From contig NZ_BOOH01000065.1 of the NCBI RefSeq assembly GCF_016863135.1, forward strand, positions 26,369 to 90,368: a stretch of DNA of 64,000 nucleotides. The letters run 5' to 3'. The DNA is from Planobispora longispora (GTDB taxonomy: Bacteria; Actinomycetota; Actinomycetes; Streptosporangiales; Streptosporangiaceae). Under the pieces are notes generated by a model. It was given only the letters and a program-made list of their open reading frames with translations. It was not told where the DNA came from and made no database searches. Shown piece by piece: positions 43,144 through 51,502 of this stretch. The position numbers were made by a program, and so were the translations under genes. How positions within the stretch are numbered: position 1 is the stretch's first letter; each line of letters starts with the position of its first letter.

Positions 43144-45175
43144 CCGCCACCTCCTCCATCGGCAACCGCGCGCTGACCAGGGTCCCGCCGTCCTGCGGGC
43201 AGCTCACCCGGCAGTCGCCGCCCAGCTCGGCCGCGCGCTCACGCAGTGACAACATGCCCACTCCCGCCGCCACGTCGGGCCCGATCCCGGTGCCGTCGTC
43301 GCGCACCGCCACCTCGAGCGCGCCGTCCCGGGCGCTCAGCGTGACGGCGCAGCGCGCCGCGTCCGCGTGCTTGACCACGTTGGCCAGCGCCTCGGACACG
43401 ATACGGTAGGCCGCCACCTCCACCGCGGCGGGCAGCGCGTCCAGCGCGCCGTCCCCGGTGACGCGGACGTCGAGCGCGGCCGAGCGGAACCTGTCGGCCT
43501 GCTGCTCGATCGCGCGCAGCAGGCCCAGCTCGTCGAGGGCCGGCGGGCGCAGGTCGTGCACCAGCCTGCGCACCTCCGTCAGCACTCCGGAGATCTCGGC
43601 CGCCGTCTGCTCCAGCAGCCGGTCGGCCCGGGCGGGCGCGGTGGCCGCGAGGTTGCGCGCCGCCTCGACGCGCAGCCGCAGCGCGCCCAGGGACGGGCCC
43701 AGCCCGTCGTGCAGGTCACGGCGGAGCCTGCGGCGTTCCTCCTCGCGGGCCAGGACCATCTGGGCGCGGATGCGCTGCAGGTCGGCGCTGAGCTCGGTGG
43801 CCCGCGCGGCCGCGGCGGCCTGCCGTACGAGATCGCCGAGCAACCGCTGGTCGCCCTCGCTCAGTTCGGTACGGCACAGCACCAGCCGCCCCACGGCCTC
43901 GCCCCGGTACGCCACCGGCAGCGACAGCGCGGGCCCGCGGGGCGTGCCGTGCTCCACCACCGAGCGGTCCCCGTTCGGGCGTTCGATCTCCACCCGCACG
44001 TAGCCGAGCCGGAACGCCTGGGCCAGCGTCGTCGCGACCGCGACCAGCTGCTCGTCCGGATCGGTCGCCAACTCCAGCCGCTCGGCCAGCGTGGAGACCG
44101 CCGCGTAGGGATCGTGCCCCGTCCCGCGCACGAGCCGCCGCGCCCCGCGCCACAACCAGCCGCGCAGCGGCGCGTAGACCACGGCGACGATCGCGATCGC
44201 GGCCAGGGCGGAGTCGCGCTCGCCCAGCACGCTGCCCGCCACCGTGAACACCGCCACGTCCACCAGCACCACCAGCGCGGCGAGCACGCCGTAGGCCACG
44301 GTGGCCGACAGCAGCCTGTCGATGTCGTACAGCCGGTATTTGGCGACCGCCACGACCACCGCCGCCGAGGTGAGCCCGACGATCAGGACGAACAGCGCCG
44401 CCGGCACCTCGGGCGGCGTCCGCAGCGGCAGCAGCAGCACGGCCATGTCCACCAGCGCCGCCCACATCAGCCACCGGATCTGGGCCCGCCGTTCGGGATC
44501 GGCCGCCCGGTGGCGGTGGACCGTCACCGCGAACGGGATCACCATGCTCACCAGGATCGACAGGTACGCCACCCGCAGCGCGGGTTCCCAGAACCCGTAC
44601 GGCAGCGCGACCGACAGCGCGTCGAGGTCCAGGCGGGCGATCTCGGGCGGCAGCGGCATGTCGTGGAACCGCGTCATCACCGTCACCGGCGCCGTGACCA
44701 GCAGGGCGGACAGCAGGCCGGTCAGCGTCAGGCTCGTGACCGACAGCGCGCGCCAGACCCGGCCCGTCGGCAGCCGCCCGTCCGGGAACAGCAGGATCAG
44801 CATCGGCAGCCCGAGCAGCAGGGTGGCGCCGAACCGGGCGTAGAACCAGTAGGCGGCCGACGCGCCCGGCGTCCCGGGCGCCGCGTAGACGGCGTATATC
44901 GCCCAGCTGGTCGCCAGGCCGTCCACCAGCCACAGCAGCCCGAACCCGGTCAGCACCCAGGCCACGGCGTGGCGCGGCAGCATGCGCAACAGCAGCACGC
45001 CGGGCATGAGCATCGCCAGCCCCGCCAGCGCCGACGGCCAGCCCGGCTCCAGTCCCGCCGCGTCCGGGACCGGCACGCCGCCCGCCCGGACGTCCAGCGC
45101 CACCGTCGCGACCGCGACGATCAGGCCGATCGCGGCCGGCGCGACCGACAGCGCGACCCGTCCCCTATCTGTCAT
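43136..45175 (-). CDS. membrane sensor histidine kinase (HisKA_3/NarX-type)
   Basis: A 679-residue kinase. Residues ~5-320 carry about seven to eight membrane segments (for example VALSVAPAAIGLIVAVATVA and LAALVVLVDVAVFTVAGSVL). A GAF-like segment follows (LEQLATDPDEQLVAV-type region, about 350-460). The phospho-acceptor is H489 in RRDLHDGLGPSLGALRLRVE, and the ATP-binding part has ALANVVKHADA, VRDDGTGIGPDVAAGVGMLS and GGTLVSARLP. The ATG at 45175 is preferred because the conserved hydrophobic start follows; it lacks a ribosome site and may be leaderless. The signal is unknown; the divergent membrane-protein gene at 45306 is a likely target. Confidence 0.9.
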   Translation of the reverse strand: MTDRGRVALSVAPAAIGLIVAVATVALDVRAGGVPVPDAAGLEPGWPSALAGLAMLMPGVLLLRMLPRHAVAWVLTGFGLLWLVDGLATSWAIYAVYAAPGTPGASAAYWFYARFGATLLLGLPMLILLFPDGRLPTGRVWRALSVTSLTLTGLLSALLVTAPVTVMTRFHDMPLPPEIARLDLDALSVALPYGFWEPALRVAYLSILVSMVIPFAVTVHRHRAADPERRAQIRWLMWAALVDMAVLLLPLRTPPEVPAALFVLIVGLTSAAVVVAVAKYRLYDIDRLLSATVAYGVLAALVVLVDVAVFTVAGSVLGERDSALAAIAIVAVVYAPLRGWLWRGARRLVRGTGHDPYAAVSTLAERLELATDPDEQLVAVATTLAQAFRLGYVRVEIERPNGDRSVVEHGTPRGPALSLPVAYRGEAVGRLVLCRTELSEGDQRLLGDLVRQAAAAARATELSADLQRIRAQMVLAREEERRRLRRDLHDGLGPSLGALRLRVEAARNLAATAPARADRLLEQTAAEISGVLTEVRRLVHDLRPPALDELGLLRAIEQQADRFRSAALDVRVTGDGALDALPAAVEVAAYRIVSEALANVVKHADAARCAVTLSARDGALEVAVRDDGTGIGPDVAAGVGMLSLRERAAELGGDCRVSCPQDGGTLVSARLPMEEVAGA

Positions 45176-45305
45176 AACACGAATTACACCCGATTCCTGT
45201 CCCTTTGGTCCCGGGGCACCGGTCCCGTCCAGAACGGGACACCGGGCTCTGCCCGCCCGGGTCTGCCGCCCCGGAAGCTGGTGCCACAACCGGAAAGGAA
45301 CCGTC

Positions 45306-45959
45306 ATGAACGCTCATATCAGCACCACCCCGGCCAGGGCCAGGACCGACGTCCCGGCCGGCGACCGGCCCTCCGCCCCCGCCGCCATCGCCCCCGCCGC
45401 CGTGCGCCGGCTCGGCATCGCGCTCACCGCGGGCACCCTGGCCTGGGCCACGAGCATCTTCCTGTTCGGAACGGTGAACGAGGGGCTGCCGGAACGCATC
45501 GGCGACCTGACCGGGCTCGCCTTCCAACTGGGCGTGTTCGCCCTGCTCGCCGTCCAGATCCGGACCCGGGCGACGGGCGTGTCCCGGGCCTCCAGGATCA
45601 TGCTCAAGGTCGAGCTCGTCCTGCTCGGGCTGGCCGGCGTGTGGTCGCTGCTGCACGGCCTGCTCCCCGAGCCCGCCCAGGATCACGCGGCGCTGAGCGC
45701 CCTCGACGCGTTCTGGCCGCTGTCCATGCTGGGCATGATGATCATCGGCGTGAAGCTGGCGGTGGCCGGGCGCTGGAGGGGGGCGCTGCGCTGGTGGCCG
45801 CTCATCGCGGAGAGCTGGGCCGTGGTGACGGTGCCGACGTTCGCCGTGTTCGGCGACGACGTGTCGCGCTGGGTCGGCGGCGGGCACCTGCTCATCGGCT
45901 ACGCCACGCTCGGCGTGCTCCTCGCCCTCCGCCCCGGGCTGGTCCTCCCGCGCGACTGA
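45306..45959 (+). CDS. integral membrane protein, function unknown
   Basis: A 217-residue protein with about six hydrophobic segments (near 36-56, 66-84, 97-119, 135-154, 163-181 and 190-208) after a 30-residue Ala/Pro-rich cytosolic start. The ATG at 45306 follows AAAGGAAC. No family recognised. It is divergent from the histidine kinase gene and shares a 130-bp promoter region with it, so it is a plausible member of that regulon. Confidence 0.75.
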   Translation: MNAHISTTPARARTDVPAGDRPSAPAAIAPAAVRRLGIALTAGTLAWATSIFLFGTVNEGLPERIGDLTGLAFQLGVFALLAVQIRTRATGVSRASRIMLKVELVLLGLAGVWSLLHGLLPEPAQDHAALSALDAFWPLSMLGMMIIGVKLAVAGRWRGALRWWPLIAESWAVVTVPTFAVFGDDVSRWVGGGHLLIGYATLGVLLALRPGLVLPRD

Positions 45960-45973
45960 CCGGCGCATCCGCC

Positions 45974-45998
45974 GTCGCCGCGCCGGGACCGCGGCGAC
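45974..45998. terminator. hairpin after the membrane-protein gene
   Basis: GTCGCCGC (45974-45981) pairs with GCGGCGAC (45991-45998) across a 9-nt loop, 14 bp after the stop codon. Probable T-less terminator of the plus-strand gene at 45306. Confidence 0.5.
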
Positions 45999-46059
45999 CC
46001 GTCCGGCGCGGGCCGCGGCGCGCCGGGCGGGCTCCGGCGGTTCGTCGCTCATGCTCCGA

Positions 46060-46857
46060 TCACCGTGGTGACCGGCCGCCGGCAGAGAAAGACCGGTGTG
46101 CGGGATCGTCCTTCCGCGCGAAGGCGGCGAGGTGGGCGTTCAGCCGGGCCAGCAGCACCAGCTCGTCGATCAGCTCCGCCAGCAGCCGCCCGTCCCGGGT
46201 GATCGTGCGTGCCAGATTGCCCTCCATGGCCGCGTCCAGGCCGTCATCGGCGATCACCTGCAGGTAGGCGCGCAGCGACGCCAGCGGCTCGCGCAGGTCG
46301 CCGGTGACGCGCTGCAGCAGCCGGATCTCCCGCGCGGCGATGTCCTGGATGCGTTCCAGCGCCTCGGCCCGGTGCTGGGCCTCCAGCAGGCCGGCCGCGT
46401 TGGTCGCCAGCGTCGCCAGGGCCCGGCGCTGGGTGGCCGACAGCCGGCGCGGGCGGCGATCCATCACGCGCACCGTGCCCAGCGCGTGGCCGGTGGCGCT
46501 GATGATCGGCGCCCCGGCGTAAAACCGCACCCGCGGCTCGCCGGCCACCACCGGATCATCGCGGAAGCGCGCGTCGGCCAGCGCGTCGGGCACCTCCAGC
46601 AGCTCGTGATCACAGATGACATACGGGCAGAACGCCATCTGGCGATCCAACCCGATCTCGGCGGTGCCCGCGTGCCCCTTGAAGTACTGCCGCCTCTCCC
46701 CGATCAGGTTGACCAGGGCGATCGGCGCCTGACAGGTATCGCCGGCCAGCTCGGCGATGGCGGAGAAATCCGGATGCGGCACGGCCTCCAGCGCGCCCAG
46801 GGTGTGCAGTTCGGCCAGACGCCCGATCTCATCACTGGGCCACGGGATGACGGCCAT
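46060..46857 (-). CDS. GAF-domain protein with degenerate histidine-kinase dimerisation helix
   Basis: A 265-residue protein. Residues ~20-160 form a GAF domain (AELAGDTCQAPIALVNLIGE, FCPYVICDHELLEVPDALAD, RFYAGAPIISATGHALGTV). Residues ~170-245 resemble a HisKA helix pair (EIRLLQRVTGDLREPLASLR), but where kinases read VSHELRTPL the sequence is VTGDLREPL: the phospho-acceptor His is Gly. No ATPase domain follows. It is probably a signalling partner that dimerises with, or senses for, another kinase rather than a kinase itself. Single minus-strand gene; start ATG 46857. Confidence 0.8.
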   Translation of the reverse strand: MAVIPWPSDEIGRLAELHTLGALEAVPHPDFSAIAELAGDTCQAPIALVNLIGERRQYFKGHAGTAEIGLDRQMAFCPYVICDHELLEVPDALADARFRDDPVVAGEPRVRFYAGAPIISATGHALGTVRVMDRRPRRLSATQRRALATLATNAAGLLEAQHRAEALERIQDIAAREIRLLQRVTGDLREPLASLRAYLQVIADDGLDAAMEGNLARTITRDGRLLAELIDELVLLARLNAHLAAFARKDDPAHRSFSAGGRSPR

Positions 46858-47069
46858 GCTGCTGTTCCCCTTCGCTCACGCGGCGGTCCGGTGGAGCCGA
46901 GGGGAGTCACCAGGCGGGCCGAGACCTTCCCGCACCAAGCGTAACGGCTGGTCACCGCTGTGCAGGCGATCGCCTCCCGGACGGAGCCGGCGGATCCCGC
47001 TGAGGACACCGTGGTCGCTCAGGACGAGAGCCGGACTCCACCGGGAGGCGTTCACCTGCGCCCTCGCTG

Positions 47070-48296
47070 TCAGGACAGCAGGGTCTCGCCGATCCAGCCG
47101 TCCTCCGCGCAGCCCGGGGGGACGGCGAACACGGCCGAGCCGATCGGCGTCGTCCACTCGTTCAGCAGGTCGGCCTCGGCCAGGCGTTTCTGGACGGGGA
47201 TGAACTGCCGGGCGATGTCGGCCTGGTAGGAGGCGAACAGCAGCCCCGAGTCGGCGTGCCCGCCGGCGGACAGGCCCTCGTCGTAGTTGTAGACCCGGCG
47301 GAAGATCCGCATCCCCGGATCGGCGACGTGGGCTCTGCGGATGTGAGCCTGATCGTCGATGACGGGGAACCCGGCCGGGGTGAGCGCGGCGAAGTCCGGC
47401 TCGTCGTGTTCCTTCTCCCCGGTGAGCGGGGCGCCGGTGCCCAGGCGGCGGCCCACGGAGAACTCCTTGCCCACCCGGTCGAGGGCGTCCCAGGTCTCCA
47501 GCTCGGCCCGGATGCGCCGCAGCACCAGCGTGGTGCCGCCGCGCATCCAGTCCGGGCCGCCGCCGGCCCATACCGCCCGGTCGAAGTCCGGGGTGCCGGG
47601 CCTGGGGTTGACGGTCCCGTCCAGCTGGCCCATGACGTTGCGCTGGGTCGTGCCCGGGTCCTGCGCGTGCGGCGGACGGCGGAACCCGCGCTGGACCCAG
47701 CGCACCCTCGCGAAGGAGCGGGCGTCCTTGACCGTCATGCGCAGCGCGTGGGCCACGGTCAGGGCGTCGTCGGCGCAGATCTGCAGCAGCAGGTCCCCGC
47801 CGCTCCAGCGTTTCTCCAGCTTGTCGACGGAGAACGCGGGCAGGGGCGCGACCGGCTCCGGCCTCAGATCTTCGACCCCGGCCGCGGCGAACAGCCCCGG
47901 GCCGAAGCCGAAGGTGACGGTCAGCCGGGCCGGGAGCACGGCCAGTTCCGGTTCGGTGTCGGCCAGCGCGGGCGCGCCCCGGGTCAGGCGGCGCGCGTCG
48001 TCGCTCAGCAGCCGCATCATCCGGGCGATCGCCTCCCGGCCGGTGCCGGGCAGCAGGTCCAGGCCGACGAAGGCGGCGTGGGTCTGCGGCGGCGTGGCGA
48101 CGCCCGCCTGGTGGACGCCGTGGAAGGGCTCGACCGCGGTGCCGCCGGAGGCGGTCGCGGAGACGTTCCGCCCGCGCGCGACACCGTTCCGGAACGCGGG
48201 GGCCTGTTCGGGTGAGCACGCCGCCACGGCGCCCGCGGCCGCGGCGGCGCCCGCGGTGAGCAGTCCCCGCCGGCTGATGCGGGGATCGGCCGTCAC
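47070..48296 (-). CDS. Tat-exported Dyp-type heme peroxidase (DtpA/EfeB-like)
   Basis: A 408-residue dye-decolourising peroxidase with a twin-arginine signal (ISRRGLLTAGAAAAAGAVAA then CS). The Dyp motif GxxDG is GQLDG at 223-227 with D226 as distal acid, and the proximal heme ligand is probably H318 in DDQAHIRRAH. GTTLVLRRIRAELETWDALD and the terminal FAVPPG segment are also typical. The GTG start at 48296 overlaps the upstream PCu(A)C gene by 4 bp. Known family context: in Streptomyces, DtpA lies with Sco/PCu(A)C copper chaperones and supports maturation of a copper oxidase. No glxA gene is in this window. Confidence 0.93.
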   Translation of the reverse strand: MTADPRISRRGLLTAGAAAAAGAVAACSPEQAPAFRNGVARGRNVSATASGGTAVEPFHGVHQAGVATPPQTHAAFVGLDLLPGTGREAIARMMRLLSDDARRLTRGAPALADTEPELAVLPARLTVTFGFGPGLFAAAGVEDLRPEPVAPLPAFSVDKLEKRWSGGDLLLQICADDALTVAHALRMTVKDARSFARVRWVQRGFRRPPHAQDPGTTQRNVMGQLDGTVNPRPGTPDFDRAVWAGGGPDWMRGGTTLVLRRIRAELETWDALDRVGKEFSVGRRLGTGAPLTGEKEHDEPDFAALTPAGFPVIDDQAHIRRAHVADPGMRIFRRVYNYDEGLSAGGHADSGLLFASYQADIARQFIPVQKRLAEADLLNEWTTPIGSAVFAVPPGCAEDGWIGETLLS

Positions 48297-48880
48297 CGGT
48301 CGCCTCCGCCGGTGTGCCCGCCCTTGTCCTCGCCCATGTCCGTGCCGGGCCGGTAATCCTCCTCGGCCCCGGCGAACTCCTTGCCGACGGCGGTGAACTC
48401 CAGGGTCGAGCCGTCCTCGAGCGCGAGGGTGAAGGCGATCTGCGCGCCGGGCTTCACCTCCTCGGTGACGCCCATGAGCATGATGTGGTCGCCGCCGGGC
48501 TGCAGGGGGTGGGCGCCGCGCGCCGGGACGACGAAGCCGCCCTCCTTCGGGCGCATGATCATCTTGCCGCCGGAGTCGACGACCTCGTGCAGCTCGACCT
48601 TCGGCGACAGCGGGGAGGCCCCGGAGACGACGACCACGTCGGCGTCGGTGGTGTTGACCAGGGTGCCGAAGGCGGCGGTCATGCCCTCCTTCGTGGTCTT
48701 CACCCACGGGTCGGTGATCGTCAGCGGGGACGAGGCGGCGGAGGCCGACGGGGCGGGCGCGGCCGCGGCGGACGCGGTGCTCGCGGGCGCGGCCGAGGTC
48801 GTGCTCTGAGAGGCGCATGCGGTGAGCGCCACCGCGGCGGCCAGCAGGGCGGCGGCGGAACGGGTACGGCGAGAAAGCAC
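48293..48880 (-). CDS. PCu(A)C-type periplasmic copper chaperone lipoprotein
   Basis: A 195-residue exported protein. The signal ends in a lipobox ALTAC (Cys22), followed by an Ala/Ser/Pro-rich linker to about residue 50. The copper motif H-x10-M-x21-H-x-M is recognisable from VELHEVVDSGGKMIMRPKEG to GGDHIMLMG. The C-terminal tail is Gly/His/Asp-rich (GGHTGGGD). It delivers Cu(I) to extracellular or membrane copper enzymes. The coupled Dyp peroxidase downstream suggests a copper/heme maturation unit. GTG start at 48880, with GAAAGG nine bases upstream. Confidence 0.92.
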   Translation of the reverse strand: MLSRRTRSAAALLAAAVALTACASQSTTSAAPASTASAAAAPAPSASAASSPLTITDPWVKTTKEGMTAAFGTLVNTTDADVVVVSGASPLSPKVELHEVVDSGGKMIMRPKEGGFVVPARGAHPLQPGGDHIMLMGVTEEVKPGAQIAFTLALEDGSTLEFTAVGKEFAGAEEDYRPGTDMGEDKGGHTGGGDR

Positions 48881-49048
48881 GCTGAAAAGCCTTTCTGGTG
48901 GTACGGCAGGCCGCCGTGAAAGGACAAGGCCATGCCGGAAGGCGAGGTCACAGCAGGTCGAATTCGCCGGGCCACGGCGACCGCGGCCCCGGCGGCGGGC
49001 ATGCGCGGCCCGCGACGATGCGAGAGCGGCCTTCGGCGATCGGGACGT

Positions 49049-49606
49049 TCAGCCGAAGGCGGCGTCGACCCGGCGGGGAGGACCGCGCCTGGGCACGGCG
49101 TGACGCAACCGGACCGAGTGCCGCACCCGGGGCACGGTCGCGGGCGGGACGAAGGACGGCTCCGGCTCCGGGAGGGCGTGCGCCAGGAGGAGGCGGCGCA
49201 GCCGCAGCGGCAGCCGCCGTAGCAGCGCCCACAGCGCCGCCTCGCCGCGTGCCAGCCACAGCGCGGTCAGCGCGACCGCCCATCCGTGCATGATGAGCAT
49301 GCCCAGGCCGGGCACCAGCCCGGTGTGGGCATGCCCGGCGAGCTCGGTCGCGGGCGCCGCGTGCGTCAGGGAGAACAGCGCGTGCAGCGCGACCTGCACC
49401 CCGGCCAGGAACGGCAGGATCAGCGCCGTCGAGCGCTCACGCCCGGCCGCCGCCAGCGCCGCGGCGAACGTCAGCGCCAGCCCGCCCGCCGCGCCGCCGA
49501 CGGAGACCGGGCCTCCGGCCAGCAGGTGCGCCGCCAGGCTCAGCCCGAGGCCGACCGTGGTGAAGACGGCGGCGCGGGCCAGGCGGAGGAACGAGGAGGC
49601 GGGCAT
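49049..49606 (-). CDS. integral membrane protein near copper genes, paralogue of 53091
   Basis: About 185 residues with five hydrophobic segments (LRLARAAVFTTVGLGLSLAA, AAGGLALTFAAALAAAG, STALILPFLAGVQVALHALF, LGMLIMHGWAVALTALWLA and a weaker last one) and a loop HAAPATELAGHAHTG carrying three His. The tail is basic and ends with RRGPPRRVDAAFG. It shares layout and phrases (LRL-x-RAAVF, HLLAGG, HAHxGL, RGExAL, RRGPP) with the gene at 53091. Start MPASSFLRL at 49606. The function is unknown; His-rich loops and neighbours suggest copper handling. Confidence 0.72.
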   Translation of the reverse strand: MPASSFLRLARAAVFTTVGLGLSLAAHLLAGGPVSVGGAAGGLALTFAAALAAAGRERSTALILPFLAGVQVALHALFSLTHAAPATELAGHAHTGLVPGLGMLIMHGWAVALTALWLARGEAALWALLRRLPLRLRRLLLAHALPEPEPSFVPPATVPRVRHSVRLRHAVPRRGPPRRVDAAFG

Positions 49607-49689
49607 GACGTGATCATCATCGCATGCGGGGCCGGCGCCCCGGACATCCGCCGCGACATCCGGAGGACGCCGAGCCCCTGCGACGATCC

Positions 49690-51399
49690 TCAAGGGCCGG
49701 ATCGCGGGCGGGGAAGGGCCAGAGTGAAGGTGGAGCCCTCTCCCCTGACGCTGCTGGCGGTGAGGGTGCCGCCGTGGGCCTCGACGATGTCCTTGGCGAT
49801 GGCCAGTCCCAGGCCGATGCCCTGGATGGCCGCCTGGCGGGCGGCGGGGGCGCGGTAGAAGCGGTCGAAGACGTACGGCAGCTCGTCGGGGCCGATGCCC
49901 ATTCCCGAGTCGCTGACGGTGATCGCCACCGTGTCGCCGGCGAGTGAGGCGCGCACGGTGATCGGAGTGCCGGTCGCGGAGAACTTGACCGCGTTGGACA
50001 ACAACGCGTTCACCGCGCGCACCAGCAGACCGTGATCGGCGCGCAGGGCCGGCAGACCGGCGTCGACATGCGCCCGGACGGAGTGCTCGCTGGAGCGGGT
50101 TTCGGCCTTCGCCGTGCGCACCGCCTCGGTGATGACCTCCTGCGCCGTCGTCGCGACGGGGGTGATCTTCCGGGGCCTGCCGGTGGTGGCGTTGACCGCG
50201 AGGACGTCCTCTATCAGTTTCTGCAGCCGCATGGCGTTGTCGATCACGGACCGCGTCATCTGCGTGCGCCGGTCGGCCGGCAGCGCGTCGTCGTCGGTGG
50301 TGAGGATCTCCAGATAGCCGAGGATGCTCGCCAGAGGGGTGCTCAGCTCGTGGCCGATGGTGTCGATGAACACGCTCTTGGCGTGGTCCAGTTCCTCCAG
50401 ACGCGCCACGGTGACCTGTTCCTGGGCATAGGCCTGGCGCAGGGCCTGTTCGGCGCGGTGACGGTCGGTGATGTCGTGCAGGAAGGCGTTGAAGGTCCAG
50501 TCCTCGGCCTCCCGGGTGGCCCAGATGACCGTCTCGGCCGGGAACTCGCTGCCGTCGGCGCGGAGTGCGGCCACCTGCAGTCTGCGGCCCAGCGTCGACG
50601 ACTGGCCGGTGGCCAGGAAGCGCTTGCGCTCCTGCTCGTAGAGGGCCCGGTAGCGGACCGGCACGATCGTCTGACTCATGATCTTACCCAGCGCCTGCCG
50701 TCGTGACAGTCCGAACATGCGCTCGGCGGCGGCGTTCCAGCTGATGATGCGCTCGTCGGCGTCGGTGGCGACGAAGGCCTCCACCGAGGTTTCGATCACC
50801 TGCTCCAGCTGGCGTCTGACGGTTTGCGTCTCCTGGCGGGCGAGCCAGTGCTCGGCCATCCGGCCCATCTGGCGGCTCAGGCTGGCCAGGATCCGCAGCA
50901 GCGGCTCGTCCGGGGCGAGCGCCTCGGGGCAGAAGAACTCCAGCACCACGACCGCGCCGTCGCCGGTCGCCACCGGCACCGCCAGCGCCGTCCCGGCCTC
51001 CGCCGCAGCGTCATGACAAGCATGCGCGAACAGCGGGTCGCCGGCGAGATCGTGCGACCACAGCGGCCGGCCGGCCGCGGCGGCCCGGCCGGCGGCGCCG
51101 GTTCCCACCGGCAGGCGGGCGCGCGCCGTCGCCTCCCGCAGGTGCGGGAAGCGCTCGACGGGCCCCGCCCAGACTCCGGAGGAGACGAACGCGCCCCCGG
51201 GGCCGTCAGGCACCCACAGATGGCCCAGCGGCCATCCGATCATCTTGTGCACCGCGAGCAGCATCGCCTGCGCCGCCGCGCGTGGATCCTCGGTGATATC
51301 GAAGATCGCGGTGATGTCCTCCAGCAACACCACCAGCGGCTCTTCCCACTCCCGGTCCGGCATGCCGTCCCCCGCCCCCATCGGCCCGACACCCGCCAT
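49690..51399 (-). CDS. soluble GAF-PAS sensor histidine kinase
   Basis: A 569-residue kinase without membrane helices. Order: GAF domain (~20-175, LLEDITAIFDITEDPRAAAQ and on), PAS domain (~190-310, SVEAFVATDADERIISWNAA and MFGLSRRQALGKIMSQTIVP), HisKA with acceptor His in DTIGHELSTPLASILGYLEI (~345), then HATPase with NALLSNAVKFSATG, VSDSGMGIGPDELPYVFDRF and GIGLGLAIAKDIVEAHGG. No response regulator is adjacent, so it is an orphan kinase. Start is one of three nearby ATGs (51399, 51381 or 51363). Confidence 0.92.
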   Translation of the reverse strand: MAGVGPMGAGDGMPDREWEEPLVVLLEDITAIFDITEDPRAAAQAMLLAVHKMIGWPLGHLWVPDGPGGAFVSSGVWAGPVERFPHLREATARARLPVGTGAAGRAAAAGRPLWSHDLAGDPLFAHACHDAAAEAGTALAVPVATGDGAVVVLEFFCPEALAPDEPLLRILASLSRQMGRMAEHWLARQETQTVRRQLEQVIETSVEAFVATDADERIISWNAAAERMFGLSRRQALGKIMSQTIVPVRYRALYEQERKRFLATGQSSTLGRRLQVAALRADGSEFPAETVIWATREAEDWTFNAFLHDITDRHRAEQALRQAYAQEQVTVARLEELDHAKSVFIDTIGHELSTPLASILGYLEILTTDDDALPADRRTQMTRSVIDNAMRLQKLIEDVLAVNATTGRPRKITPVATTAQEVITEAVRTAKAETRSSEHSVRAHVDAGLPALRADHGLLVRAVNALLSNAVKFSATGTPITVRASLAGDTVAITVSDSGMGIGPDELPYVFDRFYRAPAARQAAIQGIGLGLAIAKDIVEAHGGTLTASSVRGEGSTFTLALPRPRSGP

Positions 51400-51502
51400 C
51401 AGCCGTCGACGACCGTTTCCTACCCTCGAATGACCGCGAACCGCACCGCCCGCCAGGCCGCTCTGCCGTTCCCGCGCGATCCGGCCGCCGGCCCGGACGG
51501 GG

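Noticed and set aside
47070..48818. A 582-residue start for the Dyp peroxidase
   Set aside because: The extra N-terminus lies antiparallel in frame over the PCu(A)C gene; the Tat signal begins at the GTG at 48296.
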